From Algoriphagus vanfongensis DSM 17529 (GTDB lineage Bacteria; Bacteroidota; Bacteroidia; Cytophagales; Cyclobacteriaceae), in assembly GCF_000429465.1 (NCBI RefSeq), contig NZ_AUBX01000010.1, positions 496,001-560,000 on the forward strand: a stretch of DNA of 64,000 nucleotides, in the 5' to 3' direction. The translations under genes and the position numbers were made by a program. A model generated the notes under the pieces. The model worked only from the letters and a program-made list of their open reading frames with translations. It did no database searches and was not told where the DNA came from. Positions 18,590 through 27,285 of the stretch are shown one piece after another; positions within the stretch are counted from its first letter, which is position 1; every line of letters begins with the position of its first letter.

Positions 18590-20554
18590 ATGAAAAAGAC
18601 CATAAGCATCAATATCAGTGGGATTTTGTTCCACATCGAAGAAGACGGCTACGATACACTCCGAAAGTATCTTGATGCCATCAATCGACACTTCTCTTCC
18701 TACAAAGACAACCAGGAAATCATCTCTGATATCGAAAATCGAATAGCGGAGATTTTTCTGAGCAATCTCAAAAACAACAAGCAAGTCATCACTGCTGAAA
18801 ATGTGGACAAGCTTATTGAAAAAATGGGAACCATCGCCGATTTCGTTTCGGTAGAAAAGACTTTGGATGAAACCATTGAGGATGACAAGCCCAAAAACTC
18901 TGAGGACTACTACAAGTATGTCACCCCTCCCAATTCCGATAAGAAAGGCTACAAAAAGCTGATGCGAAACGAACCTCGCAAAATCCTCGGGGGGGTTTGT
19001 GCAGGTTTGGCAAATTATTTTGCCATAGATCCGCTTTGGACTCGTCTGATTGCCATCTTGCTCTTGTTTTCTGGCAATTTGAATTTTCATTTTGATGTCT
19101 TCGACATCTTCCCTTGGGACAATTTCCGCTTCAATTTGGGACTGGGATTTTTCACAATCGTAGCATACATCGTGATGTGGATCATCTTACCAGTCTCTTA
19201 TGACATCGAGGAGGACAAAGACATCAAAAAACTCTACCGAAACCCTGATGACAAAGCAGTGGGTGGTGTTGCCAGCGGTTTGGCTGCCTACTTCGGTATC
19301 GAAGTGATCTGGACCAGACTCGCGTTTGTGGTATTGACCTTAGCAGGTGGATCAGGTGTATTGATCTATCTGATTTTATGGATCATCACCCCAGTTGCCA
19401 CGTCTATTACTGAGCGCATCCGGATGAAAGGTGGAGAAATCACTCTGGACAATATTGACTCTACGCTGAAAGAAAACCTAAATCCTATCCCTCCCAAACC
19501 GGAATCTCAAACCAGAAAAATACTGATGGCTCCATTTCGGGTGTTAGGACAGGCCATTGAAGCGATCGGCAAAGCCTTGGGCCCATTGGGAGTTTTCATT
19601 ATCTCTGTATTGAGAGTACTCTTTGGCTTGGTGATATTCTTGATTGGAATGGTATTGACGATCACTCCCTTATTTACGTTGGCAGTGTATTTAGGCCTCT
19701 TTGCCACTGACGACTACCAGGCCTTGATGGACAATTTCCCCATCGAATTGTTTTCTAACATCGTCCCTATCTGGTTGGCAGTAGGAGCCAGTTTGCTACT
19801 CATCATTCCGGGGATCATCATTTTGATGCTGGGCCTGAGTGTCTTAAGCAAAAAGAACCTTGTCGGCAACCGATTTGGTCTGGTAGCTTTTGCGATATGG
19901 CTTCTTTGCTTCGGAATCTGCGCATTCCAGATCCCGAGAATTGTGGCTCAGTTCAAGGAAGAAAACTGGCATAAAACCTCCGAAGTCCTCAATCCTGCTG
20001 ATGGGATCCTAATTTTGAGACTGAATCCTATCAGCGATGAAGCGTCCTTCAACCATGTCAGTCTCAAGCTAGAAGGAACGGCTGACTCTTCGGTTGTTTT
20101 GGACAAGGACTTTTTCTCAAGAGGAAAAACTAAAGCTGAAGCGCTGGCCAATGCCCAAAAATTCGATTATTCTGTCGCTGTGACTGATTCAGTGGTAGTT
20201 TTCGAAGAAGGGTTTGATATCAGTAATCTGGACATGTTCCGGGACCAAAAACTCAACCTGATCTTGAAGGTGCCTTACGAAAAACCGTTTATCATGGAGC
20301 GGTCCCTACTGGAGATCATCCGAAATACGATTTATAGAAATGGCTATCGCTCTTCAGATGTCAATTCTTCCACCATTTGGGCATTCAATGAGGCCGGCTT
20401 GGTTTGCCTGACTTGCAGATCTGAATCCGATGAAAATGAAACCATGGATGAGGAAGAAGAGGCCGCCAACGAAGAACTGGAAAAGCAAAACCGGGAAACT
20501 CTGGACAGTCTTTCAAGAGTCAAGTTCAGACAAGAACCTGACAGTCTGGACTAA
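18590..20554 (+). CDS. PspC-domain membrane protein with two PspC modules
   Basis: The protein is 654 residues from this start (656 from the ATG two codons upstream; homologues I recall begin MKKTISINI). Residues 1-90 form a soluble domain (ISINISGILFHIEEDGYDTL and DIENRIAEIF). Two PspC domains follow, near residues 125-205 (KILGGVCAGLANYFAIDPLWTRL) and 218-275 (AVGGVASGLAAYFGIEVIWTRL), then several more membrane helices and a C-terminal exported region with acidic EEEEAANEE. PspC proteins sense or stabilise membrane stress. It is the partner of the upstream padR, and a terminator follows directly. Confidence 0.9.
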   Translation: MKKTISINISGILFHIEEDGYDTLRKYLDAINRHFSSYKDNQEIISDIENRIAEIFLSNLKNNKQVITAENVDKLIEKMGTIADFVSVEKTLDETIEDDKPKNSEDYYKYVTPPNSDKKGYKKLMRNEPRKILGGVCAGLANYFAIDPLWTRLIAILLLFSGNLNFHFDVFDIFPWDNFRFNLGLGFFTIVAYIVMWIILPVSYDIEEDKDIKKLYRNPDDKAVGGVASGLAAYFGIEVIWTRLAFVVLTLAGGSGVLIYLILWIITPVATSITERIRMKGGEITLDNIDSTLKENLNPIPPKPESQTRKILMAPFRVLGQAIEAIGKALGPLGVFIISVLRVLFGLVIFLIGMVLTITPLFTLAVYLGLFATDDYQALMDNFPIELFSNIVPIWLAVGASLLLIIPGIIILMLGLSVLSKKNLVGNRFGLVAFAIWLLCFGICAFQIPRIVAQFKEENWHKTSEVLNPADGILILRLNPISDEASFNHVSLKLEGTADSSVVLDKDFFSRGKTKAEALANAQKFDYSVAVTDSVVVFEEGFDISNLDMFRDQKLNLILKVPYEKPFIMERSLLEIIRNTIYRNGYRSSDVNSSTIWAFNEAGLVCLTCRSESDENETMDEEEEAANEELEKQNRETLDSLSRVKFRQEPDSLD

Positions 20555-20560
20555 ATAATC

Positions 20561-20592
20561 AAGAGGCATCCATTTGGATGCCTCTTTTTTTG
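20561..20592 (+). terminator. Rho-independent terminator after padR-pspC
   Basis: A perfect 11-bp stem (AAGAGGCATCC, loop ATTT, GGATGCCTCTT) is followed by a run of Ts. It lies 7 bases after the PspC stop codon. Confidence 0.9.
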
Positions 20593-20619
20593 TATCTTCT
20601 ATGGCAAAAGCAATAAACC

Positions 20620-22020
20620 ATGGATGTAACTGTAAAATTTTTAGGTGGAGCGGGCTCTGTCACCGGCTCCAAATACTTGATCGATCTGGGCGAATTTGAG
20701 TTTCTGGTAGACTGTGGACTTTTTCAGGGACCTAGAGACCTCCGAGAGAGAAACTGGGACAAATTCCCCATGCCACTTCAGGACATGGAAGCCATCATCA
20801 TCACCCATGCGCACTTGGACCATATAGGTTATTTGCCCAGACTAGTGAGACAAGGCTTCAGTGGACCTATTTATTGCACAGAACCGACGGCCGAACTCGC
20901 CAAAATCTTACTCTTAGACTCTGCAAAATTGCAGGAAGAAGAAGCTGAGTACGCCAGAAAGAAAGGTTATTCCCGACACAGCGACCCTCAGCCACTGTAT
21001 ACAATAGAGGATGCAGAAGCAGTATTTCCGCTTCTAGTGCCCCAGCCTTTTGAAGAGCCTTTCCAGATTCATCCCACCATTACGGTGACCTACTATCACG
21101 CTGGACATATTTTAGGTGCGGCTGTCACCAAGATCCTCATCCGGGGAGATCAACAGGAAAAACGCCTCGTATTCTCAGGCGACTTGGGAAGATTTCATGA
21201 CCCTCTACTCTACCCGCCCACTTTGGTACCTCGAGCTGATATCTTATGGATAGAATCCACCTACGGAGACCGAATATCTCCCAAGACCAAACCAGAGGAA
21301 GAGTTGGGAAGAGCAATTCGAGATATATTTGATCGGGACGGGCTGGTCATCATTCCTTCCTTCGCAGTAGGGCGCACCCAGTTGGTACTATACTATTTAT
21401 TTCAGCTGATGAAAAAAGGTAAAATCCCAAAAGTGCCCATTTTTCTGGATTCGCCCATGGCGATCAATGCGACCAAAGTATACCTGGACTATGGAAAAGA
21501 TCATCAATTAGCTGCTATGCTGGAGCAAGAAAATCAGCATCCATTCAACCATGATCAGCTCCACTATTACCAAAAACAAGAACAATCCAAGTCACTCAAT
21601 GAGTATCGGGGCCGTGCGATCATCATATCTGCCTCAGGCATGGCCACCGGGGGGAGAGTTCTCCATCACCTATTTCACCACTTACCTCATGAAAAAAACG
21701 GGGTAATATTTGTGGGCTACCAAGCAGAAGGAACTAGAGGGAGAAGACTGATCGAAGGAGAACCCAGCGTGAGAATCTATGGTTTGGAAGTGCCAGTCAA
21801 GGCAAAAATTCACCAAATAGAAGGACTCAGTGCCCATGCTGACCAAGAAGAACTGCTAGAATGGGCCGATGGATTTTGCGAAAAACCCAAATTGACTTTT
21901 ATCATCCATGGGGAAGGACGCGGAGCGGCGGTGCTCTCTCAAAAATTGAAAGAAGAAAATGGATGGAATACCATCATTCCTCAATATTTGGAATCATTTG
22001 TGCTATTCGAAGGGATATAA
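20620..22020 (+). CDS. MBL-fold metallo-hydrolase with beta-CASP / RNA-specificity domain
   Basis: The 466-residue cytoplasmic protein resembles CPSF73-like beta-CASP nucleases. The metallo-beta-lactamase motif HAHLDH lies at residues 63-68, with YHAGHILGAA, VFSGDLGR and the ESTYGDR motif. The beta-CASP segment runs through VIIPSFAVGRTQLVLYYL, ISASGMATGGRVLHHL and the C-terminal SAHADQEEL histidine motif. Such proteins act as ribonucleases, but the RNA target of this family is not established. It appears to be the first gene of a unit with the following lipoprotein, 12 bases away. Confidence 0.92.
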   Translation: MDVTVKFLGGAGSVTGSKYLIDLGEFEFLVDCGLFQGPRDLRERNWDKFPMPLQDMEAIIITHAHLDHIGYLPRLVRQGFSGPIYCTEPTAELAKILLLDSAKLQEEEAEYARKKGYSRHSDPQPLYTIEDAEAVFPLLVPQPFEEPFQIHPTITVTYYHAGHILGAAVTKILIRGDQQEKRLVFSGDLGRFHDPLLYPPTLVPRADILWIESTYGDRISPKTKPEEELGRAIRDIFDRDGLVIIPSFAVGRTQLVLYYLFQLMKKGKIPKVPIFLDSPMAINATKVYLDYGKDHQLAAMLEQENQHPFNHDQLHYYQKQEQSKSLNEYRGRAIIISASGMATGGRVLHHLFHHLPHEKNGVIFVGYQAEGTRGRRLIEGEPSVRIYGLEVPVKAKIHQIEGLSAHADQEELLEWADGFCEKPKLTFIIHGEGRGAAVLSQKLKEENGWNTIIPQYLESFVLFEGI

Positions 22021-22032
22021 ATCCTTTTTGAA

Positions 22033-22503
22033 ATGAAAACACTCACCAACCTATTTCTTGTCACGCTAGTAATCACGCTATTGGCCTATTGCAAACCTAT
22101 CAAACCTGAAGGGGAAGGAATCACAGGCACTGTCTCCTGGCTGGAAGGAAATCAGATGCCCAGTATCTCCGATGATGAAGGCAGCAAAAAAGATAACACT
22201 CCTACTCAAAACAAGGTACAGAGAACCCTTTTGATCTACCCGCTCACCAATGTGGCCGACACCAAGATGGAAAATGGTGTTTTTACCACCATCAATGGTG
22301 ATCCTGTGACTACAGTAGAAACAGACGAAAACGGACACTATCAATTGAAGCTAAACCCTGGCAGATATTCAGTTTTTACTCAGGAAGAAAACGGGCTATT
22401 TGCAAATATCTTTGATGGAGACGGCAACATCCAACCTGTCACTATCAAAGAAAGTGAATGGGTTCTGCTGGACATTGTGATCAATTACAAAGCGGTCTAC
22501 TAA
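22033..22503 (+). CDS. Lipoprotein with carboxypeptidase-regulatory-like fold
   Basis: The 156-residue protein has a type II signal peptide with lipobox LLAYC (Cys20), so it is probably a lipoprotein. The mature part contains GITGTVSWLEGNQMP near the start and VETDENGHYQLKLNPGRYSVFTQ near residue 110. These resemble the transthyretin-like carboxypeptidase regulatory domain found in many Bacteroidota surface proteins. No enzymatic motif is visible. It follows the metallo-hydrolase by 12 bases and is closed by a strong terminator. Confidence 0.75.
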   Translation: MKTLTNLFLVTLVITLLAYCKPIKPEGEGITGTVSWLEGNQMPSISDDEGSKKDNTPTQNKVQRTLLIYPLTNVADTKMENGVFTTINGDPVTTVETDENGHYQLKLNPGRYSVFTQEENGLFANIFDGDGNIQPVTIKESEWVLLDIVINYKAVY

Positions 22504-22540
22504 AGCGTCGCTTTTATCTCTTGGATAAACTAGATTTTAA

Positions 22541-22580
22541 GAAAAAGAAACCTGAAATTTAGGTTTCTTTTTCTCTTTTA
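22541..22580 (+). terminator. Rho-independent terminator after the lipoprotein gene
   Basis: There is a perfect 13-bp inverted repeat (GAAAAAGAAACCT and AGGTTTCTTTTTC) with a 7-base loop and a T-rich tail, 37 bases after the stop codon. Confidence 0.88.
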
Positions 22581-22706
22581 GGGAGAAAACGTAATCAACA
22601 AAACCAGAATCGGTTCCGATTTTCACCTACCACCCAAACCACATCCACTTGATTTACTGAGTATTATATGAATTTTAAATTTTTTTATAGTTTTTTTAGA
22701 TCTGGA

Positions 22707-22735
22707 TGCAACGTTTTTTAACAAACCCACATCTA
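22707..22735 (+). promoter_or_regulatory. Probable ECF-type autoregulatory promoter
   Basis: TGCAACG (22707-22713) and CATCTA (22730-22735) are separated by 16 bases, 21 bases before the sigma-factor start. GCAAC at -35 and a (C)GTCTA/CATCTA-like -10 resemble, from memory, promoters in front of Bacteroidota ECF sigma genes. The sequence is unlike the housekeeping TTTG / TAnnTTTG promoter, which suggests autoregulation. The region before it is strikingly T-rich. Confidence 0.45.
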
Positions 22736-22756
22736 CCTATTTGAAAGCTCAGCAGA

Positions 22757-23326
22757 ATGTTCGGCAAAACAAACTTTTCAAACGAATCAGGATTAATCAA
22801 AGCATGCCTCAAGGGTGATCGGTCAGCCCAGCGGCACCTGTATGACTCCTATTCGGGAAAGTTTCTGGCGATCTGCATCCGATACCTCAAAGATCGGGAG
22901 CATGCTGAGGATGTGATGATAGAAAGCTTTATGAAAATCTTCGATAAGCTTCCCCAATATCAAGCAAAAGGAAGCTTTGAAGGATGGATGAAACGGATCG
23001 TCGTCACTCAGTCTTTGATGACATTGAGAAGCAATCGTCATCTCATGATGGAAGTCAATGTGGAAGATGACCATGAATATGAGCATCACCACTACGAATC
23101 TACGGATTTGGAAACGGCGGATCTGATGGAACTGGTAGAGAGTCTACCGGTAGGTTACCGGACGGTATTCAACCTCTATGCGATAGAGGGATATGCGCAT
23201 CAGGAAATTGCAGAACTCCTCGGAATCACCGAAAGCACCTCAAAATCCCAGTTGAATCGTGCCAGGAATGTATTGAAGGAAAAAATTGCCAGTATACAAC
23301 TCAAAGAAAGGAGAATCAATGGCTAA
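22757..23326 (+). CDS. ECF-family RNA polymerase sigma factor
   Basis: The 189-residue protein has sigma region 2 at about residues 24-92 (RHLYDSYSGKFLAICIRYLKDREHAEDVMIESFMKIFDKL, then FEGWMKRIVV) and region 4 at about 124-175 (VESLPVGYRTVFNLYAIEGYAHQEIAELLGITESTSKSQLNRARNVLKEKI, split here only by my reading). A histidine- and acid-rich linker (DDHEYEHHHYE) joins them. The next gene overlaps its stop by 8 bases and encodes a one-span membrane protein, the usual position of an anti-sigma factor. It should direct the five-gene cassette and possibly other envelope genes. Confidence 0.95.
   Translation: MFGKTNFSNESGLIKACLKGDRSAQRHLYDSYSGKFLAICIRYLKDREHAEDVMIESFMKIFDKLPQYQAKGSFEGWMKRIVVTQSLMTLRSNRHLMMEVNVEDDHEYEHHHYESTDLETADLMELVESLPVGYRTVFNLYAIEGYAHQEIAELLGITESTSKSQLNRARNVLKEKIASIQLKERRING
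23307..23313 (+). promoter_or_regulatory. Shine-Dalgarno-like site for the anti-sigma gene
   Basis: AAAGGAG lies 5 bases before the ATG at 23319, inside the sigma-factor coding sequence. It is a near-consensus site in a phylum that rarely uses one. It decides the start over the upstream in-frame ATG at 23286. Confidence 0.6.
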
Positions 23327-24101
23327 AAATAATGAAAGTATGGATCGGATGTTTCGGGAAAAACTCGAAAATCATCAAGTCAAACCCAGTCAATTGGCTT
23401 GGGAGCGACTGGAAAACCAACTGCCAGAAAAAGAAAAGTCTCATACCCGCATTTACTGGTGGGCTGCGGCTGCGGTCCTCCTGATACTCCTCTCTGTGGG
23501 TACAGGACTCTGGTCTGGTGACGAGACCATCCCTGAGGAAAATCTCCTGACAGAAAATACGCAAACAGAACTTCCAAATACTAGTCCCGAAACCCCAGAG
23601 GTAGAGCCTCTACCCGAAAATCCAGAAGAAGAGAACAACCTCTCTACCGAAGAAAAAACTCCGGAGACTAAACCAACTATTCAAACACCAAAAACACAGG
23701 AAGCTCAGAAAGCAAACAAAAAAGAAGAGCTGACAACTACACAAAACCTGATCGCACAAAGTGAAACTCCAGCGGCTAACTCTGAAAAAGAAGATAAGTC
23801 AAAAGCCATTGAGCCATTGCTGATCGAGAAAGAAATACCTGAACTGAAACCATTGGATCTCAATCAAGCTGTAGCCACAGTAGAAACCAAGACCGAGGAA
23901 GAGCCTGCCTACAAAGTGACGATCTACTCCAACGGAATCAAAGAAGACAAAAACCTGATAGCCGGAATCGGCAAAAAGGTCAATCAAGTCGAAGGTTTTC
24001 TTGGAAAAGTAGACGAAGGTCTGGCCAATATTCAGGATGCCAAAAGCAACCTGTTCAACAACCTGACCGCCAAACGAGACAAAGTGACCGAAGAAGAGTA
24101 A
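23319..24101 (+). CDS. Single-span membrane protein, likely anti-sigma factor
   Basis: The protein is 260 residues. Residues 1-40 form a cytoplasmic helical segment (MDRMFREKLENHQVKPSQLAWERLENQL), which resembles the short sigma-binding region of Bacteroidota anti-sigma proteins. One membrane helix at about 46-65 follows, then a long acidic low-complexity region rich in Glu, Thr and Pro, and a C-terminal part with GIGKKVNQVEGFLGKVDEGL. It overlaps the sigma-factor gene by 8 bases. No zinc-binding ZAS motif is visible, so the anti-sigma role rests on position, topology and the N-terminal segment. Confidence 0.75.
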   Translation: MAKNNESMDRMFREKLENHQVKPSQLAWERLENQLPEKEKSHTRIYWWAAAAVLLILLSVGTGLWSGDETIPEENLLTENTQTELPNTSPETPEVEPLPENPEEENNLSTEEKTPETKPTIQTPKTQEAQKANKKEELTTTQNLIAQSETPAANSEKEDKSKAIEPLLIEKEIPELKPLDLNQAVATVETKTEEEPAYKVTIYSNGIKEDKNLIAGIGKKVNQVEGFLGKVDEGLANIQDAKSNLFNNLTAKRDKVTEEE

Positions 24102-24134
24102 TAAAAGAATCACCAACCCATTATTTGAAGAAAA

Positions 24135-25172
24135 ATGAAAAGATACCTGCTATTATTTTGCCTGATGGCGATGGTACAGATGGCCTACGCCTCTGAAATG
24201 CCAGCCATCGATCACAAAATCAATCAAGATTCGGTGGTCATCGAATTCGGTAAATCCGGAAAAGTAGTCATCCTCGTAGAAAATAAAGAGGACTTCGAAA
24301 AACTCAAATCCATGAACATCAATGAGATCATCCGATCACTGGATTTGGAAGAAAATGAAGAAACTGGTGAACTGACCATCGTAGAAATGAAAATGAAAGA
24401 TGGCTCATCCAAAGAAATCGTCAAAGTCCGGGAAGACGGCCCAGAGACGGAAGTTCAAATCGGAAACATGCGCATCTATGTCGATGAATCCGGCCCCAAT
24501 ACCAAAGTCAAAGTAGAACCGGGAGGAAAGAAAAAAAACTCGGACCCTCCCTTCAGAACCTTTTTCAATATCGATCTAGGTGTCAATAATTACCTGTCCT
24601 CCGAGGGCGGTTTTCCTACCTCAGACAAGCCCTATGCGGTGAAAGGCTGGGGAAGCTGGAATGTCGGCCTCAACTGGATGGCCGCTCAGCGAATCTCCAA
24701 AGGGTTTTATTGGGACTTTGGGATAGGCTTTCAGTTTTACAATTTCAAATTTGAAAACCGGGACTTCCAAGCTGTCAGAGGAGAGGACATGATCGAATTT
24801 ATCCAAAGAACAGACGTGGATGGGTTCAAATCCAAAATTTCCGCCTCTTACATCACAGCCACCACCATGCTGGAGCTGGATTTTGGAAGAATGAATGACA
24901 ATGGCCGAAGAGGTCTCAGAGTCGCAGCAGGACCATATGTAGGCTATCGTCTGGGCGGTCAGTCCAAGTTTGTCTACCGAGAACTGGGTGGATCCGGACG
25001 CAAAAAGGACAAGCAAGATACCGGACTCTATCTGGAAAACCTCCGCTACGGTATCCGGGGAGAGATAGGTTTTGGAAGGGTGAATTTCTTTACTACCTAT
25101 GATCTCAACTCTCTTTTCCAAGATCAAAAAGGTCCTGAGCTGAATCCAATCACCTTCGGAATAGTATTCTAA
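24135..25172 (+). CDS. Exported beta-barrel protein of the ECF cassette (paralogue 1)
   Basis: The 345-residue protein has a signal peptide ending near YASE and an N-terminal region of about 110 residues with VVIEFGKSGKVVILVENKEDFEKL and acidic charge. A C-terminal part of about 210 residues has alternating aromatic strands typical of small outer-membrane beta-barrels. The last 60 residues (LENLRYGIRGEIGFGRVNFF, YDLNSLF, GPELNPITFGI) are clearly related to the next gene. It lies 33 bases after the anti-sigma gene. I do not recognise a named family; surface or outer-membrane location is inferred. Confidence 0.8.
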   Translation: MKRYLLLFCLMAMVQMAYASEMPAIDHKINQDSVVIEFGKSGKVVILVENKEDFEKLKSMNINEIIRSLDLEENEETGELTIVEMKMKDGSSKEIVKVREDGPETEVQIGNMRIYVDESGPNTKVKVEPGGKKKNSDPPFRTFFNIDLGVNNYLSSEGGFPTSDKPYAVKGWGSWNVGLNWMAAQRISKGFYWDFGIGFQFYNFKFENRDFQAVRGEDMIEFIQRTDVDGFKSKISASYITATTMLELDFGRMNDNGRRGLRVAAGPYVGYRLGGQSKFVYRELGGSGRKKDKQDTGLYLENLRYGIRGEIGFGRVNFFTTYDLNSLFQDQKGPELNPITFGIVF

Positions 25173-25220
25173 CTAATTGGGGAGCATGTCTCCCCTCCTT
25201 CTACTTTTATCTAAACCAAC

Positions 25221-26048
25221 ATGAAAAAAATCAACTTACTGATCGCATTCTTTTCACTTCTCAGTCTAGGAGTCTATGCACAGTCATCGGACACCAGCAA
25301 AGTAGCAGAAAGAGAAAAGACCTATACCATTTTTGGTAAATCCTGGAAAGTCATCCAATATGAAGATGGCACCAAAGTGTACGAGTGGGAAGAAGAAAGC
25401 CGAGACTATACTGAAGTCTACTCATCCAAGAAAAAGGCTACCAAATTCGATTACAACTTCCTAGAGTCAGAAGTCGGAATCAATATCTATCCCAATGACA
25501 AAGGAGCTCCTCAAGTGAAGCCATGGGGCAGCTGGTTCGTTTCCTTGCAATCTGTCGGCACCTGGAAACCCAGCAAAAACTTTCATCTGAGGTCTACATT
25601 GGGAGTGAGCTGGTACAACTTTAAGTTTGACGATGAAACCATCATTGCAGTCAAAAATCCAGACGGATTGGATTTTGTCAATTTTGACGAGCTACCAGAT
25701 GGACCTGAGGGCACTCCTACCAAATCTAAGATCTCAGCATCTTACGCTACCTTGACCATCATCCCGACAGTCCGCACCAACAATGGCAATTTCAGATTCG
25801 GAGCAGGAGGCTATGCCGGCTACCGCATCGGTGGGCGTGGCAAGTACGTCTACGATGACCTCGATGGTGACAAACAAAAAGAATATACCAAATCAAATAT
25901 GTATGTGGAAAATTTCCGCTACGGGCTCCGAGGAGAAATCGGCATAGCAGACGTCACCTTTTTCTTCAATTACGACCTAAACGATCTTTTCCAACCCGGA
26001 CTTGGACCTGAGCTTCAGGCGATGAGTTTCGGTCTACGAGTCAACTAA
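25221..26048 (+). CDS. Exported beta-barrel protein of the ECF cassette (paralogue 2)
   Basis: The 275-residue protein has a signal peptide ending at VYAQ. It shares with the preceding gene the strand pattern VKPWGSW / VKGWGSW, the SKISASYATLTI / SKISASYITATT block, GGYAGYRIGGRGKYVYDDL / GPYVGYRLGGQSKFVYREL, and the C-terminal ENFRYGLRGEIG with YDLNDLF. The two arose by tandem duplication; this copy lacks most of the acidic N-terminal region. It is 48 bases from the first paralogue and 13 from the DUF4097 gene. It probably sits in the outer membrane; no function is assigned. Confidence 0.8.
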   Translation: MKKINLLIAFFSLLSLGVYAQSSDTSKVAEREKTYTIFGKSWKVIQYEDGTKVYEWEEESRDYTEVYSSKKKATKFDYNFLESEVGINIYPNDKGAPQVKPWGSWFVSLQSVGTWKPSKNFHLRSTLGVSWYNFKFDDETIIAVKNPDGLDFVNFDELPDGPEGTPTKSKISASYATLTIIPTVRTNNGNFRFGAGGYAGYRIGGRGKYVYDDLDGDKQKEYTKSNMYVENFRYGLRGEIGIADVTFFFNYDLNDLFQPGLGPELQAMSFGLRVN

Positions 26049-26061
26049 ATACAGCAGCACT

Positions 26062-26991
26062 ATGAAAAAAACTTGGACAAACCTTTTCCTTTCACTCACT
26101 TTCGTACTGGTGAGTACGTTGGCCTTTGCACAAAGCAATGTGCTGGTAGACGTCAATAGAGCCTATCCCGGAGTCAAGACTATCGAGATTCAAGGTGGAT
26201 GGCTAGATGTGAGCTACCAAGGAGGAACCTCCTCAGAAGTACAGGTCGAGGCTTATTTGGCTTCAGAAGACGACGATCAAGACATCGTATTTGTCACTTT
26301 GGGAGATGTGCTGAAAATCTCTTATGAAAGAAGCTCGAGAAATGGCTCCTGGAATTCCCGATCCAAAGGTTGGATTAAAATTACAGGTCCAGAATCGATA
26401 GATCTGAATATCAAAAATAGCTCGGGCAATCTGGTAGTAGACCGTGTCAGCAATGATGAAACCAACCTCAAAGTAAGCTCAGGAAAAATCACCGCCTCCC
26501 ACATACAAGGTGACCTCATGATCAATGCCACCTCTGGCAACCTGGAAGTAGACGGAGTCAATGGCAACGTGAGGGCTGGCATGACCTCTGGCAATGCCGA
26601 TATGTTCAATATTTCCGGGGACTTGGCCTACAAGTCAACCAGTGGATCCTTGGAGGCTGAGAATGTAGAAGGAGAATTGAGTGTCAGCCTTACCTCAGGC
26701 AATGCAAAACTCAACAATATTGGCCAGTTGGGACTGCTCAAATTCACCTCAGGAAATATTCGTGCGGAAGGTGCCGGCTTGGGGCCAAACACGGAATTTT
26801 CCGGCACATCCGGTAATTTCAGAGTGCAGACCAACTCGGATCTGAAAGGCTATAATTTTGCCTTGAAAGCTTCCTCCGGTAATCTAAAAGTGGGAGGAAT
26901 CAGCACAGGAAAGACATTGGAGATCGACAATGGCGCCTCCAACACCATCAAAGGCAGTATCTCTTCTGGAGGTATTACCATTGATAATTGA
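26062..26991 (+). CDS. DUF4097-type beta-helix protein
   Basis: The 309-residue exported protein has a signal peptide ending AFAQ. After about 95 residues it becomes a repeat in which SSGN, SSGK, TSGN or TSGS recurs roughly every 18-20 residues (SSGNLVVD, SSGKITAS, TSGNLEVD, TSGNADMF, TSGSLEAE, TSGNAKLN, TSGNIRAE, TSGNFRVQ, SSGNLKVG). This is the DUF4097 right-handed beta-helix pattern. Bacteroidota often encode such proteins with ECF or PspC stress systems. It is the last gene of the cassette and is followed by a terminator 20 bases on. Confidence 0.88.
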   Translation: MKKTWTNLFLSLTFVLVSTLAFAQSNVLVDVNRAYPGVKTIEIQGGWLDVSYQGGTSSEVQVEAYLASEDDDQDIVFVTLGDVLKISYERSSRNGSWNSRSKGWIKITGPESIDLNIKNSSGNLVVDRVSNDETNLKVSSGKITASHIQGDLMINATSGNLEVDGVNGNVRAGMTSGNADMFNISGDLAYKSTSGSLEAENVEGELSVSLTSGNAKLNNIGQLGLLKFTSGNIRAEGAGLGPNTEFSGTSGNFRVQTNSDLKGYNFALKASSGNLKVGGISTGKTLEIDNGASNTIKGSISSGGITIDN

Positions 26992-27010
26992 TGTTTTTAG
27001 GTCTTTATTC

Positions 27011-27048
27011 AAAAAAAATAGTCTCGGATATTCTGAGACTATTTTTTT
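27011..27048 (+). terminator. Terminator of the ECF cassette (bidirectional)
   Basis: A 14-bp stem (AAAAAAATAGTCTC and GAGACTATTTTTTT) with a short loop and T-run on both strands lies 20 bases after the DUF4097 stop. It could also stop the convergent membrane-protein transcript. Confidence 0.88.
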
Positions 27049-27070
27049 GATCAGGAAGGTCTAACCGCCC

Positions 27071-27092
27071 CTGAGCGTGTCTCCACGCTCAG
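27071..27092 (+). repeat. Hairpin repeat, copy 1
   Basis: A perfect 9-bp stem with arm CTGAGCGTG closes on the 4-base loop TCTC. CGCCC lies directly before it. It shares the CGCC head, the GTG/CAC loop-closing pairs and the loop length with the copies at 27239 and 30454. Confidence 0.8.
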
Positions 27093-27238
27093 TCCAAATG
27101 GGGAAATATTCTTTACAATTTAGCGGAGACCTTCCTACTGTAAGCAGAAAGGATTTAAAGGAAATTTTTTAGTTGAAAAAGCGTTTTTTCTTTTTACCAA
27201 AATCTCACCAATGCCTAAGATCCCTTCACCTGATCGAA

Positions 27239-27260
27239 GCATTCGTGAGGACACGAATGC
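27239..27260 (-). repeat. Hairpin repeat, copy 2
   Basis: A perfect 9-bp stem with arm GCATTCGTG surrounds loop TCCT when read on the minus strand. On that strand it is preceded by CGCCT, as in the other copies. It is inverted relative to copy 1, 146 bases away. Confidence 0.8.
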
Positions 27261-27285
27261 AGGCGAAACACTAGAGTTATTTTTT

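Noticed and set aside
24621..25127. 168-codon antisense frame in the ECF cassette
   Set aside because: It is opposite conserved beta-barrel strands shared with the paralogue, so the plus frame is the coding one.
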